This document shows, in pieces, positions 16,438-24,066 of a DNA stretch of 56,851 nucleotides; positions within the stretch are counted from its first letter, which is position 1, and each line of letters begins with the position of its first letter. Location: positions 1 to 56,851 of the forward strand of contig JAKASG010000010.1 in the NCBI GenBank assembly GCA_021828285.1, written 5' to 3'. Both the position numbers and the translations under genes were made by a program. A model generated the notes under the pieces. The model was not told where the DNA came from. It saw only the letters and a list, made by a program, of their open reading frames with translations, and ran no database searches. The stretch comes from Acidobacteriota bacterium (GTDB lineage Bacteria > Acidobacteriota > Terriglobia > UBA7540).

Positions 16438-17110
16438 AGATGGTTTGCACGCGCCAGCCTTTTTTCCGCTTCAGCCTTTCAAAGCTGAGGCGCGTGCGGA
16501 ACGCTTCTTGACGTTTCGGGGAGTTCGGGCCGCCGACCCATATCGTGTCCGAAGGCGTCGGATTGTAATAATCCTGCAGCAATCCATTGGGGCAACAGGC
16601 AATGACGATCTTCTGCAAGGCGTTACCCCTCGCCCGGTTCCTATATACGTATTTCACAAAGATAGTGGTCGTCAAGAAAGGGATATCCTTGATCACTGCG
16701 ACGGTTGGGATTTTACCGGGCACGTCGAGATTTAGGCCCGCTCTGCGCTGGCGGACGCGCATGGACGTTTGGGAAGTTTGCAAACGGGCGACGCCACCAG
16801 ACTTCTCAGCCTTTGAATCGACAAGCAGAACCTGGCGGACAGCGTAATCCGGCTCGAAGATGTATCTGGCGCGCTTATAATCCATTTTTCCGAAGACCCG
16901 CTGGGCCATTCGGGACATACCAAGTGAGTCCAACGCCTCGGTCGTGATGTCTTCGCCGATATCACCCTGAAGGTCCGTCTCGTGCTCGAAGATGCTTACA
17001 GACTCCTGGCGGAAAAGGTCCAACGCTTGGGCGACGAACCGCGTGGAAGCCTTTTCAATACTTTCGAGGAGCTCGGGCCTCCGGGCCAGAGTGTACGGAT
17101 CAAGAAACAC
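16400..17110 (-). CDS. Type II restriction endonuclease, SfiI-like
   Basis: The protein has 236 residues. It resembles SfiI, as I remember that sequence, along most of its length: FVAQALDLFRQESVSIFE, DYKRARYIFEPDY, QVLLVDSKAEKSG, DYYNPTPSDTIWVGG and TRLSFERLKRKKGWRVQ. The catalytic PD-(D/E)xK pattern would be D77, D98 and K100, at nearly the same positions as in SfiI. SfiI is a tetramer that cuts two copies of an interrupted 8-bp site together. The start is GTG 17110, with AGGGAG 8 nt upstream, 11 nt inside the end of the HTH gene, which suggests translational coupling to the regulator. The pair with the methyltransferase defines a complete restriction-modification system. Confidence 0.83.
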   Translation of the reverse strand: MFLDPYTLARRPELLESIEKASTRFVAQALDLFRQESVSIFEHETDLQGDIGEDITTEALDSLGMSRMAQRVFGKMDYKRARYIFEPDYAVRQVLLVDSKAEKSGGVARLQTSQTSMRVRQRRAGLNLDVPGKIPTVAVIKDIPFLTTTIFVKYVYRNRARGNALQKIVIACCPNGLLQDYYNPTPSDTIWVGGPNSPKRQEAFRTRLSFERLKRKKGWRVQTISIEPEELFVWDD

Positions 17111-17390
17111 GGGAGGCTCTCCCTCTTCGTTCAGCGTCTCTCAGCAATTGGGAGCCTTCACACCCTAGCGCGCGAGCCAAGCGCAAGAGAACCCGCACAG
17201 AAGGAGATTTGAGGCCGCGTTCCACCTGAGATATATAAGTGCGGTGGACCCTAGCGCGCTCGGCAAATGCCTCCTGCGATAGCCTGGCGGCTTCGCGGCG
17301 AGTCTTAATGACCTGCCCGAGTCGTTGTTCAGCGAGTTCCGCGGCCACGCGTGCATTCTCGCCGATTGTAGACAATGGTGCTACAGACAA
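17100..17390 (-). CDS. XRE-type HTH regulator, probable restriction-modification controller protein
   Basis: The protein has up to 96 residues with one Cro/CI-type HTH: LGQVIKTRREAARLSQEAFAERARVHRTYISQVERG, followed by SPSVRVLLRLARALG. Size, position directly upstream of the endonuclease gene and the 11-nt overlap fit a C (controller) protein that delays endonuclease expression until the DNA is methylated. The longest reading starts at TTG 17390, but a TACTAT -10-like element (17390-17395, minus strand) overlaps it. TTG 17375 or GTG 17348 (82 residues) may therefore be the real start. The same ATACTAT-x-GT sequence occurs at the methyltransferase promoter. Confidence 0.8.
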   Translation of the reverse strand: MSVAPLSTIGENARVAAELAEQRLGQVIKTRREAARLSQEAFAERARVHRTYISQVERGLKSPSVRVLLRLARALGCEGSQLLRDAERRGRASRVS

Positions 17391-17396
17391 TAGTAT
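17367..17396 (-). promoter_or_regulatory. Candidate autoregulatory boxes of the HTH regulator
   Basis: AGACAAT occurs twice in direct repeat, at 17370-17376 and 17385-17391, 15 bp apart. TGTAG (17367-17371) and CTACA (17381-17385) form an inverted repeat. On the minus strand the region contains ATACTATTGT, close to the ATACTATAGT at the methyltransferase promoter. It has a plausible -10 but no good -35, as expected of an activator-dependent promoter. Confidence 0.4.
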
Positions 17397-17462
17397 TCAG
17401 TTCCGAATCGCGCCGGTCCTCGGGAAAATCCATATATTCCCCCCCAGCGGTAGGGCCATCGC

Positions 17463-18434
17463 CTATCCCGGCGGACAGGGATAATACTGGCCGGGCGTCG
17501 CGGGCGTTCCGGGAATGACCATATCGGGTGTTCCGGGAATTATGGTATCCGGCGAGCCCCCCGCGCCCGGGATGACCGTGGGCTGAGTGCCGGGAATTAC
17601 CGTATCCGGCGAGCCGGGCGAACCGGGCTCGTAGCAGTAATGGCGCGGCGCGGGCCGAATGGGACTTGGCGAGGCTTCGCGGGCGGCCGCCTGCGCGCGA
17701 TCTTCCTCCAGAATGACTTGACCTTCCAAGACCGTCGCGACGGGCGTGCCCACGTCCAGAAAGATCCCGCCGTGATGCGCCGCGAGGATAAGCCCGGCCA
17801 CAAATCCGATTGTCCCGCCAATCGTGCCGCCGATCACCGCGCCGCTTGTGCGAGAGAACGCCGCGGGCGGGCCGCTTGGAAAGCCTTGAGGAGAAGTTGA
17901 CGCCGACCCTCCACCGCTCGCCAGGGCGCCGATTGCCATTCCGCCAACCGCTCCTGCGAGCCCCGCAAGCACGGCGGGAGTATAGCTCTCGCCATAGGTG
18001 GAAGTGGTTTGTTCGAGATTTGCCGTGACCGCAACCTCGCCTGGCACGCCAACCGTGTAACCGTTGGCGAAGACCAGCGAGGCATTGCCGAGATCAATTT
18101 CGCCACGCCGCTTGACCCAATAGGCGCGCGGCCTTCTCGCTAGAGACCCTTCAAGAAAACTTCCCGTCGGGATCGCAATTTCCCCTCCGATCACAACGGG
18201 AGCGGATGTCTGAAGATAAATTTTTTCGCCTAATTTTGTCGTTGGGGTTGAAACGGGGCGCACGAGCGAAAGAAGAAGCTCCGTGCCCGCCGGAATGGTG
18301 ATGGTGGATTGTTTTGAAGCAGCCGCCGTTTGCGTTGGGAGTTCGGACCCGGAACGCACCGGGGCGGTTGCTGGTTGTTGCGCGTAGCATCCCACGGCCG
18401 CAAGCAGGACGGCCGTTATCGCGAGCTTCGTCAT
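17463..18434 (-). CDS. Predicted lipoprotein with glycine-rich core and C-terminal VIPGT repeats
   Basis: The protein has 323 residues. MTKLAITAVLLAAVGC is a signal peptide ending in a lipobox-like AVGC, so it is probably lipid-anchored. Residues about 45-100 (IPAGTELLLSLVRPVSTPTTKLGEKIYLQT) form a beta-rich domain also seen in the protein at 30.7-31.4 kb. A glycine-zipper-like stretch (VLAGLAGAVGGMAIGALASGG, then GTIGGTIGFVAGLILA) follows. The tail repeats PDTVIPGT, PTVIPGA, PDTIIPGT, PDMVIPGT. GGGAGGTGGCC is a strong ribosome binding site. The function is unknown; the architecture suggests an envelope protein. Confidence 0.75.
   Translation of the reverse strand: MTKLAITAVLLAAVGCYAQQPATAPVRSGSELPTQTAAASKQSTITIPAGTELLLSLVRPVSTPTTKLGEKIYLQTSAPVVIGGEIAIPTGSFLEGSLARRPRAYWVKRRGEIDLGNASLVFANGYTVGVPGEVAVTANLEQTTSTYGESYTPAVLAGLAGAVGGMAIGALASGGGSASTSPQGFPSGPPAAFSRTSGAVIGGTIGGTIGFVAGLILAAHHGGIFLDVGTPVATVLEGQVILEEDRAQAAAREASPSPIRPAPRHYCYEPGSPGSPDTVIPGTQPTVIPGAGGSPDTIIPGTPDMVIPGTPATPGQYYPCPPG
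17506..17634. repeat. Short degenerate tandem repeats coding the VIPGT motif
   Basis: Within the end of the lipoprotein gene, units containing CCGGGAAT(G/T)A followed by (A/G)TATCCGGCGAGCC recur about four times at spacings of roughly 24-36 bp. They encode the repeated proline-glycine peptide on the minus strand. They look like an internal expansion by slippage or recombination, and repeat number may differ between strains. Confidence 0.55.
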
Positions 18435-18707
18435 CGGCCACCTCCCTTGGCATGGCTCCGTTCAATCTCAAGCCTGCCGAGCCATTCGACCCCGCGGCGG
18501 ATGCCTGCATCGGTCGAATCGGTAGCGCGATGTAAAGCTTCCCGTCGCGGAATGCTCCGCCTCAATAGACGCGCTATCGCAAGAAGGGGTTACCGGCAGG
18601 TATCTCCAAATAATCTGCTCCATTTGGCGAAAGCGCCATTCAGTGGCAGAATGGTCGAGCCGCAGGAGAGCGCGGCGGCTCCAGGTTTTGGAGCATCAGG
18701 CACAAAG

Positions 18708-20303
18708 ATGAATCTTCCGCTCACTCCCGTTCGGTTCAAGCGTTCGGCGGCTGTGCGGTATGGCCGCAAGGTGGGGGTCGTTTGCGGCAACGAGCGATTC
18801 ACCTATCAGGAATTCAACGAGCGATGCGACCGCTTGTCGGACGCTTTGCTTCGTCTGGGAATTGCGTCCGGCGACCGGATTGCCTTTCTCAGCTTCAATT
18901 GCCATCGCCTGCTCGAAGCTTATTTTGGGGTGCCGCAAATCAGCGCGATTCTGCTTCCACTGAACATCCGCCTTTCGTCGGAGGAATTGGCCTACATTCT
19001 CGAGGACGCTTCGCCGCGCTTTGTTTTTTACGACCCGGAACTGGCGCCACTTGCTGAAGTCCTGCGGCAGAAGGCGCGAAATGTGGAGCATTTTATTGCG
19101 CTTGCTGGGAAGCCTCCTGCGTGGGCTTATGGCGAGACCTATGACCAGCTCCTGGCCTCTGCCGCGCCTCGCGAGTTCGACTTTCGCGCGATTGACGAAA
19201 ACTCTGTTGCCGAGCTTTTCTACACCAGCGGCACCACGGCGCATCCGAAGGGCGTCATGCTGACGCATCGCAATCTCTATCTGCACGCGCTTTACGTCAG
19301 CATTGCTCTCAGCGGCGGCGGCGACCGCGAGGTGGCGCTTTATACGGTTCCCCTTTTTCACGTCAATAGCTGGGGAACGCCTCACACGGTCACGAACGTC
19401 GGCGGGCGCCACGTCATGATCCGCAAATTCGATCCCGCCACGGCGCTTGAGCTCATCGAACGCGAAGGCGTCACGCGGCTCCAAATGGTTGCTGCCATGG
19501 TCATCGCGCTCATCAATCACCCGGACTTCGCGAAATACGATCTCTCGAGCGTCAAGGAGCTGATTTTCGGCGGCGCACCCACGAGCACGGCGCTGATCAA
19601 GCAAGTGGAGGAAAACATCCCCGGCTGTCTCGCTTTCGGCGGCTACGGCTTGACGGAAACGTCGCCGGTCATCACGCTCGCCCGCATCAAGCCGCATCTC
19701 GAATCTGAGCCTGCGGACGCCCTGCTGCGCCGGCGCGCGACGGCGGGGTTCGCTCTGCCGGGCGTGGAAATTCGCGTGGTGGACGCCAACGGCCGCGACG
19801 TGAAGCCCGGCGGGGACGAGGCCGGCGAAGTAATCGTCCGCGGCGATGTCGTGATGGAGGGTTACTGGCGGCAGCCCGAAGCGACCGCCAACGCGATTCG
19901 CGAGGGATGGCTGCACACGGGCGACCTCGCCACGATGGATGACGAAGGTTACATCCTCATCGTGGATCGCGCGAAGGATATGATTCTGAGCGGCGGCGAG
20001 AATATCGCCTCTGCGGAAATCGAGCGTGTCATTTACGGCCATCCGGCCGTGCTCGAATGCGCGGTCATCGCCGTTCCGGACGAGCGCTGGGGTGAAGTGC
20101 CGAAAGCGCTGGTCGTGGTGCGGCCGGGAGTCAGCGCGACTCAAGAGGAAATTTTGAGCTATTGCCGCAAGCATCTCGGCGGCTTCAAAGTCCCGAAATC
20201 CGTGGACTTCATGGAGAGTTTGCCCAAGGGCGGCACCGGAAAAATTCTGAAAAAAGTCCTGCGCGAAAAGTATTGGGAAGGCCACAGTCGCCGCGTGCAT
20301 TGA
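18708..20303 (+). CDS. AMP-binding acyl-CoA synthetase (long-chain-fatty-acid-CoA ligase type)
   Basis: The protein has 531 residues and is an ANL-superfamily enzyme that activates a carboxylic acid with ATP and joins it to CoA. The P-loop motif FYTSGTTAHPKGVMLTH lies near residue 170. FGGYGLTETSPV, GWLHTGDLATMDDEGY and RAKDMILSGGENI follow in order, and the catalytic lysine of the C-terminal domain is in PKGGTGKILKK (about 512). The start MNLPLTPVRFKRSA matches the family N-terminus, so the ATG at 18708 was preferred to one at 18651. The acid substrate cannot be told by reading. It stands between divergent and unrelated genes, with murB 105 bp downstream. Confidence 0.87.
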   Translation: MNLPLTPVRFKRSAAVRYGRKVGVVCGNERFTYQEFNERCDRLSDALLRLGIASGDRIAFLSFNCHRLLEAYFGVPQISAILLPLNIRLSSEELAYILEDASPRFVFYDPELAPLAEVLRQKARNVEHFIALAGKPPAWAYGETYDQLLASAAPREFDFRAIDENSVAELFYTSGTTAHPKGVMLTHRNLYLHALYVSIALSGGGDREVALYTVPLFHVNSWGTPHTVTNVGGRHVMIRKFDPATALELIEREGVTRLQMVAAMVIALINHPDFAKYDLSSVKELIFGGAPTSTALIKQVEENIPGCLAFGGYGLTETSPVITLARIKPHLESEPADALLRRRATAGFALPGVEIRVVDANGRDVKPGGDEAGEVIVRGDVVMEGYWRQPEATANAIREGWLHTGDLATMDDEGYILIVDRAKDMILSGGENIASAEIERVIYGHPAVLECAVIAVPDERWGEVPKALVVVRPGVSATQEEILSYCRKHLGGFKVPKSVDFMESLPKGGTGKILKKVLREKYWEGHSRRVH

Positions 20304-20407
20304 ATGCGCCGCGTCGCATTCGCCACGGCTTCGCGTCCCGCGCACTCCCGGACATTCTGAACGCTCCGCCATGCGAAATGCCCGCAAATGTGGAATACTG
20401 TCAGCCG

Positions 20408-21511
20408 ATGAACCCGATTCAGGCGGATGTTCCGCTCAAACCGTACACGACGTTCAAGATTGGCGGCCCGGCGCGATATTTTGCAAGCGCAAGCACGGAG
20501 GAAGAATTCCGCGCGGCGCTTGATTTTGCGCGGCGCGAGCGATTGCCGATTTTCGTGCTCGGAGGCGGCAGCAACATCGTGGTCAGCGACCGCGGATTTT
20601 CCGGCCTGGTCGTTCATCCATCCCGGCAAGGCATCGAGCCTGAAGATGCAGGCACGAGCGAAAGGATCCTCAGAATTCAAGCCGGCGAAGTCTGGGATGA
20701 CGTGGTTCGACTCGCGGTGAAAGAAGGTTTGTGGGGAATTGAAAACCTCTCGCACATTCCGGGACAGGCGGGTGCGGCGCTCGTGCAGAACATCGGCGCT
20801 TACGGCCGGCAGGTCGCCGACACGCTCGAATCGGCGGAAGTCATGAGCCTGCGCGACGGCCGCGTCCGCGCCCTCACGGCGGTCGAGTGCGGCTTCGCCT
20901 ATCGCCGGAGCATTTTCAATTCAACGGCAAAAAACGAATTCATCATTCTCTCGCTCGCGCTTCGGCTCCGTAAAGACGGCCAGCCTGATTTGCGTTATCC
21001 CGATTTGCAGGCGCATTTCGCCGCGCGCGGCCCGGCCATGCCTTCACTCGGAGAAATCCGCGAAGCAATCATCGGGATTCGCGACCGCAAGTTCCCGTTT
21101 CCCCGCGAAGAAAAAGGCGGAAACGCAGGATCGTTTTTCAAAAATCTGCTTCTCGGCGAAGAAGAATTTGCAGCGCTCGAGCGCAAGGTGCAGCGGAACT
21201 TCGGGCCGCGCGAGCTCGACCGGCTCAATGAAATTCGAAGGCGTTCTTCCCCCGCGCCCATTAAAGTGCCCGCTGCGTTCCTGATTGAGATTTGCGGGCT
21301 AAAAGGCTGCCGCGGTGGAGGTGCGGAAGTGAATCAAACGCAGCCGCTCGTGCTTTTGAACCAGGGCGGAGCAACTGCGGATGACGTGCTCGCGCTTGCC
21401 GGGCACGTTCGCCGGACCGTGCGGGAACGCACCGGGGCGACCCTCGCGCTTGAACCGGAACTGGTCGGCTTTACTCGCGAAGAGATTGCGAACGCGCTTG
21501 GGAGTGATTGA
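20408..21511 (+). CDS. murB: UDP-N-acetylenolpyruvoylglucosamine reductase
   Basis: MurB (367 residues) reduces UDP-GlcNAc-enolpyruvate to UDP-MurNAc with FAD and NADPH, a cytoplasmic step of peptidoglycan synthesis. The FAD-binding motif LGGGSNIVVSDRGFSGLVV lies near residues 45-63. SHIPGQAGAALVQNIGAYG, CGFAYRRSIFN and the active-site segment NAGSFFKNLL follow, and ALEPELVGF ends the protein, so the gene is complete. The long form with an extended central domain fits the E. coli-like type. The start MNPIQADVPLKPYTTFKIGG is the family start; an in-frame ATG at 20378 is less likely. Confidence 0.9.
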   Translation: MNPIQADVPLKPYTTFKIGGPARYFASASTEEEFRAALDFARRERLPIFVLGGGSNIVVSDRGFSGLVVHPSRQGIEPEDAGTSERILRIQAGEVWDDVVRLAVKEGLWGIENLSHIPGQAGAALVQNIGAYGRQVADTLESAEVMSLRDGRVRALTAVECGFAYRRSIFNSTAKNEFIILSLALRLRKDGQPDLRYPDLQAHFAARGPAMPSLGEIREAIIGIRDRKFPFPREEKGGNAGSFFKNLLLGEEEFAALERKVQRNFGPRELDRLNEIRRRSSPAPIKVPAAFLIEICGLKGCRGGGAEVNQTQPLVLLNQGGATADDVLALAGHVRRTVRERTGATLALEPELVGFTREEIANALGSD

Positions 21512-22913
21512 GCCGCTCGCGCGTCTTGAAGTAGTTGATCCACTCATCCGGCAGCTCGGGAAGCGACGGCCCCGCGGCCCAGGTGCGGCTCAACTGCGTG
21601 TCGCGCCAATTCCAGAGCCGCTTCGTGGCCCACTGAACCGATACCGGCTTCGAATCCCATTGCCCGCGTGGATAGTAATAAACGCCCACCACCTGCACCC
21701 AGAGTGACGCTCCGAGCGCCGCTACCATCGCGGCCGTAAGCGCTTTCGACCGGCGCACGCCTTCCCAAACGGCCAGAAGGAACAGCGCAAAAAACGGCAG
21801 CAGATCGGTCATGTAGCGCGGACCGAAACACCATCCTCCCCACCATTGCCCGAACTTCGCTTGCAAAACATAGACCGCAGTCATTCCGACGATCAGGTAG
21901 CGAGCCCAACCGTAGGCGTTTTGTTTCCACATTCGCACCGCACCCCACAATGCGAAGACCGTCCACGGCGCGTAAATCAGCAGGCCGCGGCTCGGGCTCG
22001 CCATCAGGCCCGCCAGTCCCACGCTGAAGGACGTTCGGCCAACACCGGTTGGAAACGTGCGCATGGGCGGCAAGAAAGGATTCGGATAGCCGCCAAGAAG
22101 GCTGTGGAAATAGTGGAGATTATAAGCGAGCACGAGAAGGCCGAGCACGGACATTGGCGCAAGGCTCGCGAGAAGCTCTCGGCGCGAGCGCCGGGCAAAA
22201 TAGACGAGAAAAGGAAGCAGGATTGCTACGTCGGCCAATTTATTGGCCGTCGCAGCGGCGAGCGCGAGACCGGCCCAGAACGCGCGCTGCTCCGCCGAGC
22301 CTTCGCGCCAGAGCGCCCAAAGGAGAAACGCAAAGCAAAGCTCGGTGAAGCCTTGCCGCCAAAGCGCCTGGCTTGAAGTCGAGAAAGTGTTGCTCGCGAG
22401 TGAATAGATCAGGGTGATGATGAGGGCCGCGTTCGCTCCGGCCTTTTTCCTGAGCGCCAGATAAAGCACTCCGGCGGAAAGCGCGGCGATGAGCGAAGCG
22501 CAGAACTTGGCCATGGTTTCCACGACGAGCGGAGTGAGAAGCGCCGCTTCGAGGGGCGAGGTGTGCTGGCTATGGACGATTGCGGCGGGCAGAACGTAAA
22601 GCGGCAGGAGCAGGACGGGCAAGATGATCGGATAGGACGAAAGCCAATGGCCGTGAATATGCCGCACGTAATACATGCGCCGCGACCTCGCCGCTGAAAC
22701 CTCATGCGGAAACCAGCGGTCGAGGTAAACCGTGTGGTCGAGCAGCAGACTGAAGGGCAGGAGCTGCGCGGGAAGAGAGTCGTTGATGCGCACGGTGCGA
22801 AAGTTCGAATTGTAAATGAGCATCAGCGCCACGATCAGAAAGAACAAGGATACAGGGCGCCTTTCGGGCTTATGCGGCGGGAGGGAGAGTTCGTGGGGCG
22901 GATCAGCCGGCAT
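21471..22913 (-). CDS. Polytopic membrane protein, glycosyltransferase-like (GT-C type suspected)
   Basis: The protein has 480 residues with about 10-12 hydrophobic segments (for example VSLFFLIVALMLIYNSNF, ILPVLLLPLYVLPAAIV, RYLIVGMTAVYVLQ). A large first loop contains YLDRWFPHEVSAARSRRMYY. The pattern resembles membrane glycosyltransferases of the PMT/ArnT kind and similar unnamed acidobacterial proteins, but I see no decisive catalytic motif. The ATG at 22913 lies 10 nt after the stop of a small cysteine-rich gene, so they form an operon. Its 3' end overlaps murB by 41 bp on the opposite strand. Confidence 0.65.
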   Translation of the reverse strand: MPADPPHELSLPPHKPERRPVSLFFLIVALMLIYNSNFRTVRINDSLPAQLLPFSLLLDHTVYLDRWFPHEVSAARSRRMYYVRHIHGHWLSSYPIILPVLLLPLYVLPAAIVHSQHTSPLEAALLTPLVVETMAKFCASLIAALSAGVLYLALRKKAGANAALIITLIYSLASNTFSTSSQALWRQGFTELCFAFLLWALWREGSAEQRAFWAGLALAAATANKLADVAILLPFLVYFARRSRRELLASLAPMSVLGLLVLAYNLHYFHSLLGGYPNPFLPPMRTFPTGVGRTSFSVGLAGLMASPSRGLLIYAPWTVFALWGAVRMWKQNAYGWARYLIVGMTAVYVLQAKFGQWWGGWCFGPRYMTDLLPFFALFLLAVWEGVRRSKALTAAMVAALGASLWVQVVGVYYYPRGQWDSKPVSVQWATKRLWNWRDTQLSRTWAAGPSLPELPDEWINYFKTRERLNHSQARSQSLRE

Positions 22914-22923
22914 GCATACTGCC

Positions 22924-23097
22924 TCAGGCGTCTTCCTGAACTTTGTAATCGCAGGCCTCGCGGCAATCGCGGCAATAATATTGCCCATCCTCCGCGAGGC
23001 GAACACTGTATGTGTTACGGCAGAACGTGCAGTAGCGATCGCAGGTGCATTTCTCCTCTGGCAGGTTGCAAACCGCACAGATGAAAATCTTTCTCAT
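22924..23097 (-). CDS. Small cysteine-rich zinc-ribbon-like protein (57 residues)
   Basis: The minus-strand reading from ATG 23097 to TGA 22924 gives 57 residues with nine cysteines: C7-x2-C10, C17-x-C19, C23-x2-C26, C42-x2-C45 and C49. It begins MRKIFICAVCNLPEEKC and ends DYKVQEDA. A perfect AGGAGG lies 5 nt before the ATG, which is strong evidence for translation. The paired CxxC knuckles suggest one or two zinc sites. It is the first gene of an operon with the membrane protein 10 nt downstream. I do not recognise a family. Confidence 0.75.
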   Translation of the reverse strand: MRKIFICAVCNLPEEKCTCDRYCTFCRNTYSVRLAEDGQYYCRDCREACDYKVQEDA

Positions 23098-23271
23098 GCT
23101 GGCCTCCTTCCTGACTGAGCGGCCGCACTGGGCGATTGCGTGCGGCCACTCATTCTTCTCCTATTTTCGCTCCAAAATCAACCGCCGGCCGCGGAAGGCT
23201 GCTGGAAGTTGCGCGGAATTCAAGCGAGTGCGCAGGGCGAATGCGCAAGAATACGCATGAGTGAACCTGGC

Positions 23272-23301
23272 TTGACACTTCTGAAATGCGGATGATAGAA
23301 G
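23272..23301 (+). promoter_or_regulatory. Promoter of tRNA-Glu
   Basis: A perfect TTGACA (23272-23277) and TAGAAG (23296-23301) are 18 bp apart. The predicted start near 23308 is about 10 nt before the mature tRNA 5' end. Confidence 0.55.
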
Positions 23302-23317
23302 ATAAACAGCCCGTTTG

Positions 23318-23392
23318 GGCGCTATCGTCTAGGGGTTAGGACGTGAGATTCTCAATCTCAAAACCCGGGTTCGATTCCCGGTAGCGCTACCA
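23318..23392 (+). tRNA. tRNA-Glu(CTC)
   Basis: The sequence folds as a full cloverleaf. The acceptor GGCGCTA pairs with TAGCGCT (one G-T pair at the end). The D arm contains TCTAGGGGTTAGGA. The anticodon stem TGAGA/TCTCA encloses the loop TTCTCAA, giving anticodon CTC. The T arm is CGGGTTCGATTCCCG, and CCA is encoded at 23390-23392. It is single copy in this window and lies just upstream of the Ccm operon on the same strand. Confidence 0.95.
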
Positions 23393-23416
23393 TCCTCCAA
23401 TCGGAAGCGCTCGCCC

Positions 23417-23434
23417 TTGTGACGCAGGTCACAA
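23417..23434 (+). promoter_or_regulatory. CRP/FNR-family binding site upstream of the Ccm operon
   Basis: TTGTGAC-GCAG-GTCACAA is a perfect 7-bp inverted repeat with a 4-bp centre and contains the exact CRP core TGTGA-N6-TCACA. Its centre (23425.5) lies about 62-65 bp upstream of the start site predicted from the following promoter, the spacing of class I activation. The regulator could be CRP-, FNR- or NnrR-like; no such gene is in the window. Confidence 0.6.
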
Positions 23435-23454
23435 AAGAGGTGTGATGAAAGCAT

Positions 23455-23483
23455 TTGACTCGCCTGGCACGTGGGTGCAGAAT
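23455..23483 (+). promoter_or_regulatory. Possible promoter of the Ccm operon
   Basis: TTGACT (23455-23460) and CAGAAT (23478-23483) are 17 bp apart. The -10 is weak, as expected if the palindrome at 23417-23434 binds an activator. The leader to the ccmE start would be about 70 nt. Confidence 0.4.
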
Positions 23484-23558
23484 TTGTCTTTAGAGAGAAT
23501 TCGTCGCCGGGGGTGAATCCAGCAAGGCTGGCGGCGCGAAAGGGCTTGGTCAGGCATT

Positions 23559-23996
23559 ATGGATTCAAAGAAAATCAAATTCGGAATTGGTATTGCCATC
23601 ATCGTGGGAATTGTCGCATGGGAGGGCATTTCCGGATTTCAGCAGGCGAAGTCTTATTACGTGACGGTCAAGCAATTGACGAGCGGCAAGTCCGCCCGCA
23701 GGGATATCCGAGTGGGAGGGGTTGTCACTCCTGGCTCAATCGAACGAGTCGGCACCGTTCTCTCCTTCCGGCTCGCCCAAGGCAGTGACTCGATCCCGGT
23801 GACTTACGTTGGCGATGAAACGCTCCCCGACACCTTCAAGGGTGGCGCGCAGGCGGTCATCCAGGGGAATTATACGGCCGGCGGCCAGTTCATGGCCGAT
23901 CACATTCAGGCAAAGTGCGCCTCGAAATATCAGGCTGCTCCTCCGCCGCCGCCGCCGCAAAGCGCCAGCGTTGCGGACCCAGGCACGGCCCGATAG
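23559..23996 (+). CDS. ccmE: Cytochrome c maturation heme chaperone CcmE, CxxxY type
   Basis: CcmE (145 residues) carries heme from the CcmABCD release complex to CcmF. Residues 7-22 are the membrane anchor. YYVTVKQL and the OB-fold strands RRDIRVGGVVTPGSI and IPVTYVGDETLPDTFKGGAQAVIQG are typical. In most bacteria heme binds a histidine in HxxxY; here the motif is CASKY with C120 and Y124, the cysteine variant known from Desulfovibrio and some archaea. The proline-rich tail is unstructured. It is the first gene of the operon, and ccmF follows after 70 bp. No strong ribosome binding site is seen; the start is set by the conserved anchor. Confidence 0.9.
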   Translation: MDSKKIKFGIGIAIIVGIVAWEGISGFQQAKSYYVTVKQLTSGKSARRDIRVGGVVTPGSIERVGTVLSFRLAQGSDSIPVTYVGDETLPDTFKGGAQAVIQGNYTAGGQFMADHIQAKCASKYQAAPPPPPPQSASVADPGTAR

Positions 23997-24066
23997 GCAA
24001 AGCTTCTGGTTTTGAAGTGATCTTTGAGGGCGCAGACGGGCGCGCTCTCAGCGGGAGTTCATCCTA

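Noticed and set aside
17506-17634. CRISPR-like repeats
   Set aside because: The units are degenerate, in frame and coding, with no unique spacers of constant length and no cas genes.
18696-20387. 563-codon open frame antisense to the acyl-CoA synthetase
   Set aside because: It is a codon-bias shadow of the real gene and has no recognisable domain or ribosome binding site.
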